Shown one piece after another: positions 8,676 through 18,251 of a stretch of DNA of 64,000 nucleotides; the first letter of the stretch is position 1, and each line of letters opens with the position of its first letter. The position numbers and the translations under genes are program-made. The DNA comes from Bacteroidia bacterium. Its GTDB lineage: Bacteria; Bacteroidota; Bacteroidia; Palsa-965. The notes under the pieces are model-generated. The model made no database searches and had not been told where the DNA came from. It worked only from the letters and a program-made list of their open reading frames with translations. The stretch lies in NCBI GenBank assembly GCA_023151315.1, contig JAKLJE010000004.1:1-64000 (forward strand), given 5' to 3'.

Positions 8676-10874
8676 TTATTTCTGCTCGTTAGCGTTCTCA
8701 GTCTTCGGAGGACGCGGTCCGCGATTCTCGCGCGGCGGACGCTCCTGATAACCTTCCGGCTTCGGCATCAAAGCTTTTCTTGAAAGACGGAATTTACCGG
8801 TCTTCGGATCGATCTCCACGAGTTTCACCTGAACCATGTCTCCTTGCTTCAGGATACCGTCGAGGTTGTCCAGACGCTTCCAATCTACTTCAGAGATGTG
8901 CAGCAATCCGTCTTTGCCCGGGAGGAATTCAACGAATGCACCGAAAGCCATAATGCTCTTCACTTTGCCTTCGTAAACTTCTCCGACTTCCGGCATCGTA
9001 ACAATCGCTTTCACTTTTGCTACTGCTTTGTCGATTGCAGTTTTATCTGATGCGGCGATATCAACGATACCGAATTCACCTTGCTCTTCAATCATGATTG
9101 TAGTGCCGGTTTCACGCTGCATTTCCTGAATGATTTTTCCGCCAGGTCCGATAACCGCTCCGATAAACTCGCGCGGGATACGAAGCTGTACCATGCGTGG
9201 TGCATGCTCTTTCAGTTCTGCACGCGGCTCGGAAATAGTCTTCATCATTTCACCGAGAATATGCGCACGTCCTGCTTTCGCTTGCTCAAGAGCCTGTGCC
9301 ATCACTTCGTATGGAAGTCCGTCCACTTTCAAATCCATCTGCACTGCAGTGATACCGTCTTTTGTTCCGCAAACTTTGAAGTCCATATCACCAAGGTGAT
9401 CTTCATCACCGAGGATGTCAGACAACACTGCGAACTTGCCGCTCTTTGTGTCGGTGATCAATCCCATTGCAATTCCCGATACCGGTTTCTTGATCTGCAC
9501 TCCGCAATCCATCAAAGCAAGCGTACCTGCGCACACTGTTGCCATAGATGAAGAACCGTTTGATTCAAGAATATCAGAAACGATACGGATTGTGTATGTG
9601 TTGTTGTCAGGAAGCTGATTTTTCAATGCACGTAATGCAAGGTTACCGTGACCTACTTCACGACGACCTGTACCGCGCATTGGTTTTGCTTCACCTGTTG
9701 AGAACGGAGGGAAGTTGTAGTGCAAAAGGAAGTTTGCATCTCCCTGGAAAATCGGAGAATCAATCATCTGCTGATCCAACTTTGTTCCGAGTGTAACAGT
9801 GGTGAGCGATTGTGTTTCACCGCGAGTGAATACAGCAGAACCGTGTGCCATTGGAAGGTATCCAACTTCCGACCAGATCGGACGGATGTCTGCAAGTCCG
9901 CGGCCATCCAAACGTACGCGCTCGTTGAGAACCATGTTGCGGATCGCATAGTATTCCACTTCATGGTAGTAACGTTTCGCAAGTGTTTTGTTTTCGTCGG
10001 TCTGTTCTTCCGGAGTAAGTGTTGCCCAGAACTCATCGAACACCGCTTTGAAGTCGTCTTTACGCTGACTCTTGTTCGGGTTCTTCTTCATAGCTACAGC
10101 ATAAACTTTGTCGTAGCAATATGATTTTACTTTCTCGCGGAGTTCTTCATTGTGTGTTTCGTGCGAGTAAGTGCGCTTCACTTTTGATTTCTCAACCATC
10201 GCCGCGAGTTCGTTGATCGCAGTGATCATCTTGCGGATGCCTTCGTGAGCAAATTTGATTGCTTCAAGCATGTCGGCTTCAGAAACTTCTTTCATTTCAC
10301 CTTCCACCATCATGATGTCTTTTGCAGAACCTGCAACCATCATGTCGATGTCGGATTGTTCCATCTCAGCAAGAGTTGGATTGAGAATGAATTTTCCATT
10401 GATGCGGCCTACGCGAACCTCAGAGATCGGTCCGTTGAACGGAATGTCTGAAACTGCGATTGCGGCTGATGCAGCGAAACCTGCGAGACAATCAGGGTTG
10501 ATTGATTTATCGGAAGAGATCAGGTAAATGAGAACCTGTGTATCTGCGTGATAATCTTCAGGGAAAAGCGGACGGAGCGCACGGTCAACGAGACGGCTGC
10601 TCAGTACTTCCGCGTCGGTAAGTTTTGCTTCACGACGGAAGAAACTTCCGGGGATGCGTCCTGTTGATGCGAACATTTCGCGGTAATCAACAGTAAGCGG
10701 CATGAAATCCACTCCGGGTTTTGCTTCAGGTGCAGAAACAGCAGTAGCCAAAAGCATGGTGTTACCCATCTTTACTACTACGGAACCATCAGCCTGCTTT
10801 GCCAATTTTCCGGTTTCGACTGTGATGGTACGTCCATCACCAAGGTCGAATGATTTTGAAATTCCTAGTTGCAT
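8676..10874 (-). CDS. pnp: Polyribonucleotide nucleotidyltransferase (PNPase)
   Basis: 732 aa, close to the usual length. Two RNase PH-like domains (about 10-230 and 320-550) flank an all-alpha linker. The second core carries [20 protein letters not shown] and the catalytic stretch [23 protein letters not shown] domain follows ([20 protein letters not shown]), then an S1 domain ([20 protein letters not shown]) and a basic, proline-rich tail. It degrades RNA 3' to 5' using phosphate, as part of RNA turnover. It lies downstream of rpsO, the order conserved in many bacteria. A hairpin in the intercistronic gap (10930-10955) is a candidate processing or autoregulatory site. Confidence 0.98.
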   Translation of the reverse strand: MQLGISKSFDLGDGRTITVETGKLAKQADGSVVVKMGNTMLLATAVSAPEAKPGVDFMPLTVDYREMFASTGRIPGSFFRREAKLTDAEVLSSRLVDRALRPLFPEDYHADTQVLIYLISSDKSINPDCLAGFAASAAIAVSDIPFNGPISEVRVGRINGKFILNPTLAEMEQSDIDMMVAGSAKDIMMVEGEMKEVSEADMLEAIKFAHEGIRKMITAINELAAMVEKSKVKRTYSHETHNEELREKVKSYCYDKVYAVAMKKNPNKSQRKDDFKAVFDEFWATLTPEEQTDENKTLAKRYYHEVEYYAIRNMVLNERVRLDGRGLADIRPIWSEVGYLPMAHGSAVFTRGETQSLTTVTLGTKLDQQMIDSPIFQGDANFLLHYNFPPFSTGEAKPMRGTGRREVGHGNLALRALKNQLPDNNTYTIRIVSDILESNGSSSMATVCAGTLALMDCGVQIKKPVSGIAMGLITDTKSGKFAVLSDILGDEDHLGDMDFKVCGTKDGITAVQMDLKVDGLPYEVMAQALEQAKAGRAHILGEMMKTISEPRAELKEHAPRMVQLRIPREFIGAVIGPGGKIIQEMQRETGTTIMIEEQGEFGIVDIAASDKTAIDKAVAKVKAIVTMPEVGEVYEGKVKSIMAFGAFVEFLPGKDGLLHISEVDWKRLDNLDGILKQGDMVQVKLVEIDPKTGKFRLSRKALMPKPEGYQERPPRENRGPRPPKTENANEQK

Positions 10875-10929
10875 AATTGTTTTTTCTTCTTGTTTGCAGC
10901 TTGTCAGCGGGTTGCTATAAAAGACGAAA

Positions 10930-10955
10930 GCATCCCTGCTGACTTTAAGGGATGC
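10930..10955 (-). terminator. Hairpin between rpsO and pnp
   Basis: GCATCCCT (10930-10937) and AGGGATGC (10948-10955) form a perfect 8-bp stem 26 nt beyond the rpsO stop. There is only a weak T-run on the minus strand, so it may be an attenuator or a processing hairpin rather than a full terminator. In E. coli the rpsO-pnp gap holds an RNase III-cleaved hairpin used in pnp autoregulation; the same role here is inference. Confidence 0.6.
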
Positions 10956-10981
10956 CTTCGTGTATTGTTACTACCGATTCA

Positions 10982-11254
10982 TTACTTACGGATATCCAAC
11001 TTCTTGAGGATTGCGCGGTAACGCTCGATGTTGTTTTTCTTGAGGTAATCGAGAAGTGCTTTACGCTTACCAACCAAAAGAATCAGGGAACGTTCAGTGT
11101 TCTTGTCCTTCGGCTTCTGCTTAAGGTGCTGCGTAAGGTGAGAAATACGGTGTGTGAAAAGAGCGATCTGTCCTTCTGGCGAACCGGTGTCTTTTTCAGA
11201 TTTACCGTGCTTCTTGAAGATGTCTTTCTTAATGTCCGACGTCAGGTATGACAT
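10982..11254 (-). CDS. rpsO: 30S ribosomal protein S15
   Basis: 90 aa, the normal S15 length. It has the S15 signature GSPEGQIALFTHRISHLTQH followed by KDKNTERSLILLVGKRKALL and the C-terminal YLKKNNIERYRAILKKL. It binds 16S rRNA in the central domain and nucleates assembly of the platform. It is the first gene of the rpsO-pnp pair, with its own promoter (-7 box 11312-11319) and a ~60-nt leader. Confidence 0.98.
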   Translation of the reverse strand: MSYLTSDIKKDIFKKHGKSEKDTGSPEGQIALFTHRISHLTQHLKQKPKDKNTERSLILLVGKRKALLDYLKKNNIERYRAILKKLDIRK

Positions 11255-11311
11255 GCTGTTTGTGGATTAAGATGATTAATAATTAGTGAATTAACTTCCC
11301 TTTCGGGAGCG

Positions 11312-11319
11312 CAAAGATA
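11312..11319 (-). promoter_or_regulatory. -7 box TATCTTTG of rpsO
   Basis: Perfect match to TAnnTTTG, 57 nt upstream of the rpsO ATG. The leader just downstream contains CCC-GAAA-GGG (minus strand, about 11297-11306), a small stem closed by a GNRA-type tetraloop that could be an S15 autoregulatory target. Confidence 0.6.
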
Positions 11320-11403
11320 GTATTTTACTTTAAAATGGCGTACTTCTGATGTTAAATCGGCGAAAAGCTGCGTTTTCAGCGAAAATCAGCGTGTTAATTC
11401 TGC

Positions 11404-12249
11404 TTACGACTTGAACATCACCAGCAATCGGGAAACCGTAGCCTTCAGTTCTTTACGGTTTACGATAGCGTCAAGGAACCCGTGATCCAGTACGAATTCA
11501 GCGGTTTGGAATCCTTTCGGAAGATCTTTTCCGATTGTTTCTTTCACTACGCGCGGACCTGCGAAACCGATCAGTGAACCCGGCTCTGCTATATTGAGAT
11601 CGCCCAACATTGCGTAAGACGCAGTAACACCGCCTGTAGTCGGATCAGTAAGCAAAGAGATGAAAGGAATTCCTGCTTCATCCAATTGAGCCAGACGTGC
11701 AGAGGTTTTTGCCATCTGCATCAATGAATGTGCAGCTTCCATCATACGCGCGCCACCTGACTTTGAAATGATCATCAGCGGAATGCGTTTCTCGAGACAG
11801 TACTTTGCAGCACGTGCAATTTTCTCTCCCACTACAGAACCCATGGAACCGCCGATGAACGCAAAGTCCATACAACAAACCACAAGATCATTCCCGTTTA
11901 CTTTTCCGTGTGCTGAACGCAAAGCATCTTTCAATCCGGTTTTCTTCTGTGAATCTGCAAGACGTGAAGGATATTTCTTCGTGTCTTCAAATTTCAGCGG
12001 ATCTCCTGAGCTCAGATTCGGATCGAGTTCGGTGAACGCATTGTCATCAAACAACAGAGAGAAATATTCTTCTGAACCGATACGATCGTGATACTCACAA
12101 TTCGGACATGTCCACACATTCGTGGTCCAGTCATCCGTAGTGAATACCTTTTTGCACTCGTCACACTTGTGCCACAATCCTTCAGGAGTTTCTTTCTTCT
12201 CCTTCGTGCTCGTGGTGATGCCTTCTTTAATTCTCTTGAACCAACTCAT
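11404..12249 (-). CDS. accD: Acetyl-CoA carboxylase carboxyltransferase beta subunit
   Basis: 281 aa. An N-terminal zinc ribbon holds Cys29, Cys32, Cys48 and Cys51 (CDEC and CPNC). It is followed by the crotonase-like carboxyltransferase domain with [20 protein letters not shown] and [20 protein letters not shown], which form the acetyl-CoA/biotin site and oxyanion region. It works with AccA to transfer the carboxyl group from biotin to acetyl-CoA, giving malonyl-CoA for fatty acid synthesis. It lies 42 nt downstream of the aldolase gene on the same strand and is probably co-transcribed from the promoter at 13384-13391. Confidence 0.97.
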   Translation of the reverse strand: MSWFKRIKEGITTSTKEKKETPEGLWHKCDECKKVFTTDDWTTNVWTCPNCEYHDRIGSEEYFSLLFDDNAFTELDPNLSSGDPLKFEDTKKYPSRLADSQKKTGLKDALRSAHGKVNGNDLVVCCMDFAFIGGSMGSVVGEKIARAAKYCLEKRIPLMIISKSGGARMMEAAHSLMQMAKTSARLAQLDEAGIPFISLLTDPTTGGVTASYAMLGDLNIAEPGSLIGFAGPRVVKETIGKDLPKGFQTAEFVLDHGFLDAIVNRKELKATVSRLLVMFKS

Positions 12250-12291
12250 TGTGTGGTTTATTCGTTCACTTGTTAATCGTTCACTGCTGCA

Positions 12292-13350
12292 TTAAGCAAT
12301 AGTGATGTTCTGATCCAGATAAACATCCTGGATTGCATTGAGCAACGCAACACCTTCTTTCATTGGTTTCTGGAATGCTTTTCTTCCTGAAATCAATCCT
12401 TGTCCGCCACCGCGTTTGTTGATTACTGCTGTTGTAACTGCTTCTGCGAGATCCGTTGCTCCTTTTGATTCTCCACCTGAGTTGATCAGTCCGTTGCGAC
12501 CCATATAGCAAGTTGCAACCTGATAACGGCAAAGATCAATCGGATGATCTGAACTCAATTCTGAATATACTTTCGGATGTGTTTTTCCGTGACCGGTTGC
12601 ATTGTAACCGCCGTTATTCGTTGGCAATTTCTGCTTAATGATATCTGCCTGAATAGTAACACCCAAATGGTTGGCCTGTCCTGTCAAATCAGCCGAAGCA
12701 TGATAATCCACGCCATTCACTTTGAAGCCCGGATTACGGAGGTAGCACCACAGAATTGTTGCCATTCCGAGTTCGTGCGCGCGCTCAAATGCCTGCGACA
12801 CTTCGATGATCTGTCGTGATGACTCAGGAGAACCGAAATAGATTGTTGCACCAACAGCAGAAGCACCGAGATTCCATGCTTCTTCAACGCTGCCGAACAT
12901 TCCCTGATCATAGCGGTTAGGCATTGAAAGGAATTCGTTGTGATTGATCTTTACAATGAAAGGAATCTTGTGCGCGTATTTTCTGGACACAGAAGCGAGC
13001 ACACCGAATGTGGTAGCAACACCGTTGCATCCGCCTTCAATTGCAAGTTTGATGATATTTTCTCCGTCGAAATACAGTGGATTCGGTGCGAAGGATGCGC
13101 CTGCGGAATGTTCGATTCCCTGATCTACAGGAAGAATGGAAACATATCCAGTGTTAGCCAGACGACCTGTTCCGTAAAGTGCCTGAAGATTACGCAGCAC
13201 CTGCGGATTACGATTGGAAGGTCCGAAAGAACGATCCACGAAATCAGCTCCCGGGAGATGAATCTGGTCTTTTGTAATGGTTTTGCAGGTGTGATTCAGG
13301 AGTGAATCTGCTTGATTCCCAAGTAATTCACGGATCTTGTCAATCGCCAT
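12292..13350 (-). CDS. fbaB: Class I fructose-bisphosphate aldolase
   Basis: 352 aa from the ATG at 13350 ([11 protein letters not shown]). The family is the archaeal/DhnA-type class I aldolase: [13 protein letters not shown] near the start of the barrel, [11 protein letters not shown] with the likely Schiff-base region, [16 protein letters not shown], and the phosphate-binding end [14 protein letters not shown] and [17 protein letters not shown]. It cleaves fructose-1,6-bisphosphate to two triose phosphates in glycolysis and gluconeogenesis. A longer reading from a TTG at 13386 is unlikely because that codon lies inside a perfect -7 promoter box. Confidence 0.95.
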   Translation of the reverse strand: MAIDKIRELLGNQADSLLNHTCKTITKDQIHLPGADFVDRSFGPSNRNPQVLRNLQALYGTGRLANTGYVSILPVDQGIEHSAGASFAPNPLYFDGENIIKLAIEGGCNGVATTFGVLASVSRKYAHKIPFIVKINHNEFLSMPNRYDQGMFGSVEEAWNLGASAVGATIYFGSPESSRQIIEVSQAFERAHELGMATILWCYLRNPGFKVNGVDYHASADLTGQANHLGVTIQADIIKQKLPTNNGGYNATGHGKTHPKVYSELSSDHPIDLCRYQVATCYMGRNGLINSGGESKGATDLAEAVTTAVINKRGGGQGLISGRKAFQKPMKEGVALLNAIQDVYLDQNITIA

Positions 13351-13383
13351 ATTTCTGGATATTTGTCTTTTATTATTGGACGG

Positions 13384-13391
13384 CAAATCTA
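13384..13391 (-). promoter_or_regulatory. -7 box TAGATTTG for fbaB-accD
   Basis: Perfect TAnnTTTG, 33 nt upstream of the chosen aldolase ATG. No recognisable TTG at -33. Confidence 0.6.
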
Positions 13392-13486
13392 ATAATAAGT
13401 TCGCAGATATTGACTGATCTCTTTCAGGCAGAAATCGGCGATTTCAGGCGAATTTGCCAAATACGGCGTAAATCCGTGATGAAAAA

Positions 13487-16009
13487 TCAGAACGGATAGC
13501 CGATGCCGAAATTCAGGTTGGCAGGAGGGATGAACTGCTGAGAAGGTCGCCACCAACGTTCTCCGTAATCTTTTGCCGGGTCACGAACTTTGAAAGCCAA
13601 GTCAAGACGAACGATAAAGAAGCTGAGATCATATCGTAAACCGAATCCGGGACCGAAAGCGAAATCCTTGTAGAAGTCCTTGATGCTGAACTCTGCATCT
13701 TCGTTCAACTGCGTACTTGGTAACAACCAGATGTTTCCTCCATCTGCAAATAAAGCTCCGAACATGGTTTTCGAAATGCGGAAACGCAATTCAACGTTGT
13801 ATTCAATCTGAACTTCACCAAACTGAGCAAACTGCTGATCGGCCGGAACCTGCCGAGCACCCGGTCCGAGATTGCGAGCCTGCCATGCACGTATACCGTT
13901 AGCACCGCCGCCATAAAATGATTTTTCAAGCGGAAGCGTAGCGAAGTTTTTCTGAGGGAAACCGGCTCCGTAAACCATGCGCATTACCAGTTGCTGGTGA
14001 TCGCCGATGTCGCGGAATACTGTTCCGCTTAAATAGAATCGCGCATAATGTGAGAAAGGAATTCCTCCGATTTCGTAAGAACCGTTCGTGTCCGGAGTTG
14101 CATTGATTGCCTTCATGAACGGATAAACACTGAGTCCGCTGATTTCAGCATCAACGCGCAATACCGGATGCCATTTGCTGTTCTTATTGCTCTGCTGGTT
14201 GTGAATGAAACTGAATCTGCAATCGTTGATGAGGTGATCTGTGAATCGATAACGAAGCAAAGCGTCACCGTTGTTCAGGAGATCTATCAATCCCTGTCGC
14301 GGATTCACTTTTACAACGTTCAGTTCTACCGGATAAATTCCGATGCGGTTCCATCTGTTTGCGCGGAATGTGTAACCCCAAGAGAAGTTGATGAGGAGGC
14401 GATCATAATCCACTCTTCGCTGGTAGTTTCCGCTCGAAGAAAAAGTGGTGCGCCGTTGTTCTCCGTTGCGTCCGATTTTGCGGAAAGGAAACATCGCGCG
14501 CGGAATGTTGAGTGATAATTCCGCTCCGGCTTCAATGGTGTTGAATGTAATCTGATCTGCAGCGTCAGGTTGATCATCCTGCGACAAAGGTTGTTGTGCT
14601 TCGGTTCCGCCTTTTACACGGAACTCGAGTAATTCGGCACCGCGATTCAGATTGTTGTTCTGATATGCAAAACTTCCTCCGATTCCGAGATAACCTCCGG
14701 TGTTCGTTCCTTCTACCTGTGCTGCATAGTTCTGTTTCGGAATTGCAAACAGAATGATTTGGACATCAACTTTGCCATTGCCGGAAATTTTCGGTTCAAC
14801 AAGAACCTGACGGAAGATTCTCAAACCATTCAGCTGCGTGTATGTGTTTTCGAAATATTTCTGTCTGTAGAGGGTGTCAGGACGGAACATAATTCTTTCC
14901 GCAATGATTTCCGGTCGGTATCGCAGTTCTTTCTCACGTGAAATATTCCGAAGCATGGCAATGCCGTCAAACATTGTTGTGTCATAACGCACCGTATCAT
15001 TCTTGAGCTGCGATGTGGTGTAAATTGTTTTCACTGTAACTCTTCCAACGGAAAATTTCTGGTGATTGTATTCAAGCCGTGTTGAATCATTCACGAAATA
15101 TTCGCGACGCAAGACCTGAATTGAAATATCGGCCTGATGATCTCCTACTGTTGTGTCAACGCGGAAACGTACATATTCGCGGGAGAACTGGAAATATCCG
15201 TTGTTGCGTAATTCGTTCACGATGCGATCGCGCTCAGCATCTATTACGTCTACATCATAATGCGCACCTGATTTTAATTTGCAAATTGCTGAGTCGCGGT
15301 AAACAATCTGGGCAAGTCCGGTGTCCTGCACACTCCAGATAACATTTCTGATACGGTAAACGGGAGCAGGTTTTACAGTGTAATAAACGATCACCTTTTT
15401 GCGCACATGTCCGAAAATGTTCACGGAGTCGTGAGACTTTTTCAGATAGTGATTCCTGAACAGCGTAGGATACGCAATGCTGTCTTCCACCACACTGTTG
15501 AAGTATCCTTTGTTATTCAGATACATTTCCATCTGCTGTGCAGAACGGTTGGTGGTATTGGTATCAAGAATAACCGGAGCTTCACCGATGCTGTGTAGTA
15601 TCTCTCCGATTGTGCGGTGTTTCTTTTTATTCTTTTTGGTTTTCGCTGCAAATCGTGCATCTCTTTTTGCAGCACGCTTTGCTTCGCGTTCCGGATTGAC
15701 CAGATTATGAATAATCAGGTAAAGTGGAAATCCTGCTCCGTTTTTGTACTTCGGTTTGTCTTTGCGAAGGTGAAACAGATGAGGTCCGTTGTATCCGAGA
15801 AGTTTACGGTTGGGTTTCTGTTTCACGTAACCGTACATCTCAGATTTATTGATTTCGGGATCGGAACAAGTGATGAATACTTTCTTCACCATCTTTTTTC
15901 CCTCAGGAACGCGCATTGCGGTTCCATCCGTAAGTAAATGCGAACGGCAACCTGACCAGATAATAACGGTCAGAAGAATAAAAAACATGTACAGCGCCGA
16001 TCGTTTCAC
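13487..16009 (-). CDS. tamL: TamL-type outer-membrane lipoprotein (Omp85/BamA-TamA family)
   Basis: 840 aa. The N-terminus is a lipoprotein signal with lipobox WSGC (cysteine at about 21). POTRA-like segments follow (PVYRIRNVIWSVQDTGLAQI, GRVTVKTIYTTSQ). The C-terminal ~400 residues are an Omp85 barrel with repeating beta strands, the conserved ANGIRAWQARNLGPGAR (the (V/I)RG-type L6 motif in variant form) and an aromatic end (NLNFGIGYPF). In Bacteroidota a lipidated TamA-like protein, TamL, pairs with TamB in outer-membrane assembly. No tamB is in the window, so the pairing is inferred. Its promoter is shared back to back with the trmH-type gene. Confidence 0.88.
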   Translation of the reverse strand: MKRSALYMFFILLTVIIWSGCRSHLLTDGTAMRVPEGKKMVKKVFITCSDPEINKSEMYGYVKQKPNRKLLGYNGPHLFHLRKDKPKYKNGAGFPLYLIIHNLVNPEREAKRAAKRDARFAAKTKKNKKKHRTIGEILHSIGEAPVILDTNTTNRSAQQMEMYLNNKGYFNSVVEDSIAYPTLFRNHYLKKSHDSVNIFGHVRKKVIVYYTVKPAPVYRIRNVIWSVQDTGLAQIVYRDSAICKLKSGAHYDVDVIDAERDRIVNELRNNGYFQFSREYVRFRVDTTVGDHQADISIQVLRREYFVNDSTRLEYNHQKFSVGRVTVKTIYTTSQLKNDTVRYDTTMFDGIAMLRNISREKELRYRPEIIAERIMFRPDTLYRQKYFENTYTQLNGLRIFRQVLVEPKISGNGKVDVQIILFAIPKQNYAAQVEGTNTGGYLGIGGSFAYQNNNLNRGAELLEFRVKGGTEAQQPLSQDDQPDAADQITFNTIEAGAELSLNIPRAMFPFRKIGRNGEQRRTTFSSSGNYQRRVDYDRLLINFSWGYTFRANRWNRIGIYPVELNVVKVNPRQGLIDLLNNGDALLRYRFTDHLINDCRFSFIHNQQSNKNSKWHPVLRVDAEISGLSVYPFMKAINATPDTNGSYEIGGIPFSHYARFYLSGTVFRDIGDHQQLVMRMVYGAGFPQKNFATLPLEKSFYGGGANGIRAWQARNLGPGARQVPADQQFAQFGEVQIEYNVELRFRISKTMFGALFADGGNIWLLPSTQLNEDAEFSIKDFYKDFAFGPGFGLRYDLSFFIVRLDLAFKVRDPAKDYGERWWRPSQQFIPPANLNFGIGYPF

Positions 16010-16029
16010 GTATTGTTTAAGAGAAGACG

Positions 16030-16037
16030 TAAGTTTG
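16030..16037 (+). promoter_or_regulatory. -7 box TAAGTTTG of the trmH-type gene
   Basis: Perfect TAnnTTTG on the plus strand, 28 nt before the ATG at 16066. It directly abuts the opposite-strand box of tamL at 16038-16045. Confidence 0.65.
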
Positions 16038-16045
16038 CAAATATA
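16038..16045 (-). promoter_or_regulatory. -7 box TATATTTG of tamL
   Basis: Perfect TAnnTTTG on the minus strand, 28 nt before the ATG at 16009. Together with the adjacent plus-strand box it forms the 16-bp unit TAAGTTTGCAAATATA. Confidence 0.65.
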
Positions 16046-16065
16046 GCAGCCTGAATTCAGCCATT

Positions 16066-16845
16066 ATGCTTTCTAATAACAGGATTTCATTTATTCGTTC
16101 ACTTCAACAGAAGAAATTTCGTGAAGAACATCGCCTTTTTGTTGCCGAAGGCGACAAACTCGTTCGTGAAATGTTGAATTCGGGATTTACCGTTCAGCAG
16201 GTCTGCGGTGTTGAATCTTGGATCGTAGATAACCATGCGAGCGCAATGAAAGCAGAGTCAAGCGAAGTTGTGAAGGTGATGGATATGGAAAGAATGTCGT
16301 CTATGACAACCGCTCCTGAAGTACTGGCTGTAGTTGAAATTCCGGAATATGATATCAATGCAGCGGGAGTTAATCAAGGATTGGTTTTGATGCTGGATGG
16401 AATCAGGGATCCGGGTAATATGGGAACATTGATAAGAACTGCAGATTGGTTCGGTATCAGTGATATTGTTGCGTCTGAAGATTCCGTTGAATTCTGGAAT
16501 CCGAAAGTGATTCAGGCTACAATGGGTTCAGTTACTCGTGTTCGATTGCATTCTTCTGACTTGAAGTCGGCAGTGAATTTGCTTCGTCAGAATGCTGCTA
16601 AGAACAACACCGCTTTTTCTGTTTACGGTGCCGCAATGGATGGTACAGATGTATATAAAACGGAGTGGAGCAGATCCGGTGCATTGATAATCGGGAATGA
16701 ATCCAACGGAATTCGTAATGATATCGCACAATTACTGGATGTAACTGTTGCAATTCCACGTGCAGAAAATTCAGGTGCGGAGTCATTAAATGCTGGAATT
16801 GCCGCTGGAATTCTGATGAGTGAGTACTTCAGAAACACTTTTTAA
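16066..16845 (+). CDS. TrmH/SpoU-family RNA 2'-O-methyltransferase
   Basis: 259 aa. The N-terminal substrate-binding domain is at about 1-90 (RKF-type segment KKFREEHRLFVAEGDKLVRE). The SPOUT catalytic domain at 105-259 has the three usual motifs: LDGIRDPGNMGTLIRTADWF, ALIIGNESNGIRNDI and VAIPRAENSGAESLNAGIAA. Such enzymes methylate the ribose of a specific rRNA or tRNA nucleotide with S-adenosylmethionine; the target base cannot be told. It is divergent from tamL, a pairing that seems frequent in the phylum. Confidence 0.93.
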   Translation: MLSNNRISFIRSLQQKKFREEHRLFVAEGDKLVREMLNSGFTVQQVCGVESWIVDNHASAMKAESSEVVKVMDMERMSSMTTAPEVLAVVEIPEYDINAAGVNQGLVLMLDGIRDPGNMGTLIRTADWFGISDIVASEDSVEFWNPKVIQATMGSVTRVRLHSSDLKSAVNLLRQNAAKNNTAFSVYGAAMDGTDVYKTEWSRSGALIIGNESNGIRNDIAQLLDVTVAIPRAENSGAESLNAGIAAGILMSEYFRNTF

Positions 16846-16961
16846 TGTACTGAAAAACAGTATATTGAGATGAATATTGATCCGTTCTTTAAACCGGGCA
16901 GAACAACCTGCGTCATACAATGCGAAAACGGAAAAGAACCAACAACATAAATTCAAAACTC

Positions 16962-17807
16962 ATGAAAACCTCAAGATTCATTTTCTCAACTCTTACAATG
17001 CTCACTGTTTCTGCAGTATTGTTCACCGGTTGTCGCCGTGATGAAGAAGATACAGACACCAACGCAGCGGCTGATAATGCATTTGCAGAATCATGTTACA
17101 GCGATGTAACGAATATCGCTGATGAAGCAGGACGCAGCGGCTCTTTGTCGAATTACCGTGGCGGACCAACGGAAGGTTTGCTCAGCACATGTGCTACATT
17201 GACTTTTGACACCCTTAACGGCGCAGATCAGGATACAATCACAATTGATTTCGGAAGTGCGAACTGCACATGCAATGACGGTCGTTCACGCAGAGGAAAG
17301 ATCCTTGTTTATTACACCGGGCAGTATCGTGATTCAGCTTCTACCCATACAATCGGATTCGATAACTATTTTGTGAATGACAATCAGGTACTGGGAACAA
17401 AAACAGTAACCAATCTGGGACACAACGCAAGTGGACATTTGGTATATGATATTGACGTGAACGGTTCAATTGTGCTTGCGAATAACGGCGGCACCATTAC
17501 ATGGACATCACAGCGCCAGCGTGAGTGGATCACCGGAGAAGCGAGCATGATCTGGTCGGATGATATGTACTCAATTACCGGAACAGCAAGTGGTACGAGT
17601 GCTTCCGGAGAAAACTTCACTGTGAATATTACAAGTCCATTGATCCGTAACATGGCAATCGGATGCCGCCGCCACTTCGTGCAGGGAATAGTTCAGATTA
17701 CTCCGGCATCACGACCAATGAGAACAGTGGATTTCGGAACAGGTGCGTGCGATGATGTTGCAACTGTAACAATCGGCAACAACACTTATACAATTCACCT
17801 TCGCTAA
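16962..17807 (+). CDS. Lipoprotein of unknown function
   Basis: 281 aa. I chose the ATG at 16962 (MKTSRFIFSTLTMLTVSA), which gives a clean lipoprotein signal ending in the lipobox LFTGC; an ATG 42 nt earlier adds a basic, unlikely extension. The acidic linker after the cysteine (RRDEEDTDTNAAADNA) is typical of outer-membrane lipoproteins. The remaining ~240 residues are beta-rich with scattered cysteines (SCYSD, STCATL, CTCNDG, GACDD). No family was recognised. It is likely exposed on the outer membrane. A short stem (TACTG/CAGTA, about 16848-16862) lies in the gap behind the trmH-type gene. Confidence 0.8.
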   Translation: MKTSRFIFSTLTMLTVSAVLFTGCRRDEEDTDTNAAADNAFAESCYSDVTNIADEAGRSGSLSNYRGGPTEGLLSTCATLTFDTLNGADQDTITIDFGSANCTCNDGRSRRGKILVYYTGQYRDSASTHTIGFDNYFVNDNQVLGTKTVTNLGHNASGHLVYDIDVNGSIVLANNGGTITWTSQRQREWITGEASMIWSDDMYSITGTASGTSASGENFTVNITSPLIRNMAIGCRRHFVQGIVQITPASRPMRTVDFGTGACDDVATVTIGNNTYTIHLR

Positions 17808-17827
17808 ACAACGGAATAACAAAAAAA

Positions 17828-17847
17828 GCCCCCGACAATTCGGGGGC
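17828..17847. terminator. Bidirectional intrinsic terminator
   Basis: GCCCCCGA (17828-17835) and TCGGGGGC (17840-17847), with seven A before and seven T after. It serves the lipoprotein gene (+) and the HTH gene (-), which converge here. Confidence 0.92.
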
Positions 17848-17852
17848 TTTTT

Positions 17853-18224
17853 TTATTTCTTCGATTGTTTTTCTTTCATCAGTTGATGAATTTCCTTCAG
17901 GTATTGATTCTCGTTTCTCAATACGTCTACTTCTTTGCGGAGTTTTTCAACTTCCTTCTGCAAGTCGAGCGCTGTAAGAACACGTTCCTTACCATACGGT
18001 GCTTTTTCGTCATGAACGATCAGCGCCGAAGAAGAATAGTATTGAAAGAAATCGTAATTAAGAATTCTTGAAATACTTTTCAAAAGTTCGGTGTCTAATG
18101 AACGACGTTTGAAAATCCCGTAAATGTTCTGCGGAGAAGTCTCCAATCTTCGGGCGAATTCGCTTTTCGTCATTCCCGCTTCTTCGAGGTGTTTCCTGAT
18201 AACTTTACCAATGTGAATCGCCAT
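17853..18224 (-). CDS. XRE-type HTH protein with C-terminal coiled coil (I)
   Basis: 123 aa. An N-terminal HTH (about 5-60: MTKSEFARRLETSPQNIYGI, then RRSLDTELLKSISRILNYDF) is joined to a long heptad-patterned helix (about 85-120: LQKEVEKLRKEVDVLRNENQ). Such proteins bind DNA as dimers. It lies 27 nt downstream of a second gene of the same design at 18252-18680, so the two are probably co-transcribed and may form homo- or heterodimers. Target genes unknown. Confidence 0.85.
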   Translation of the reverse strand: MAIHIGKVIRKHLEEAGMTKSEFARRLETSPQNIYGIFKRRSLDTELLKSISRILNYDFFQYYSSSALIVHDEKAPYGKERVLTALDLQKEVEKLRKEVDVLRNENQYLKEIHQLMKEKQSKK

Positions 18225-18251
18225 AATGTTTGTCCTTGTGGTATTAGATGA

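Noticed and set aside
8436-8783. 115-aa frame on the plus strand over the rpoD-pnp gap
   Set aside because: It overlaps both coding regions and the pnp terminator and has no recognisable features.
9081-9551. 156-aa plus-strand frame inside pnp
   Set aside because: It is antisense to the KH/catalytic core of PNPase; cysteine- and histidine-rich composition is typical of shadow frames.
13351-13386. Longer aldolase start at TTG 13386
   Set aside because: The codon lies within a perfect -7 box and the extra residues lack similarity to the family.
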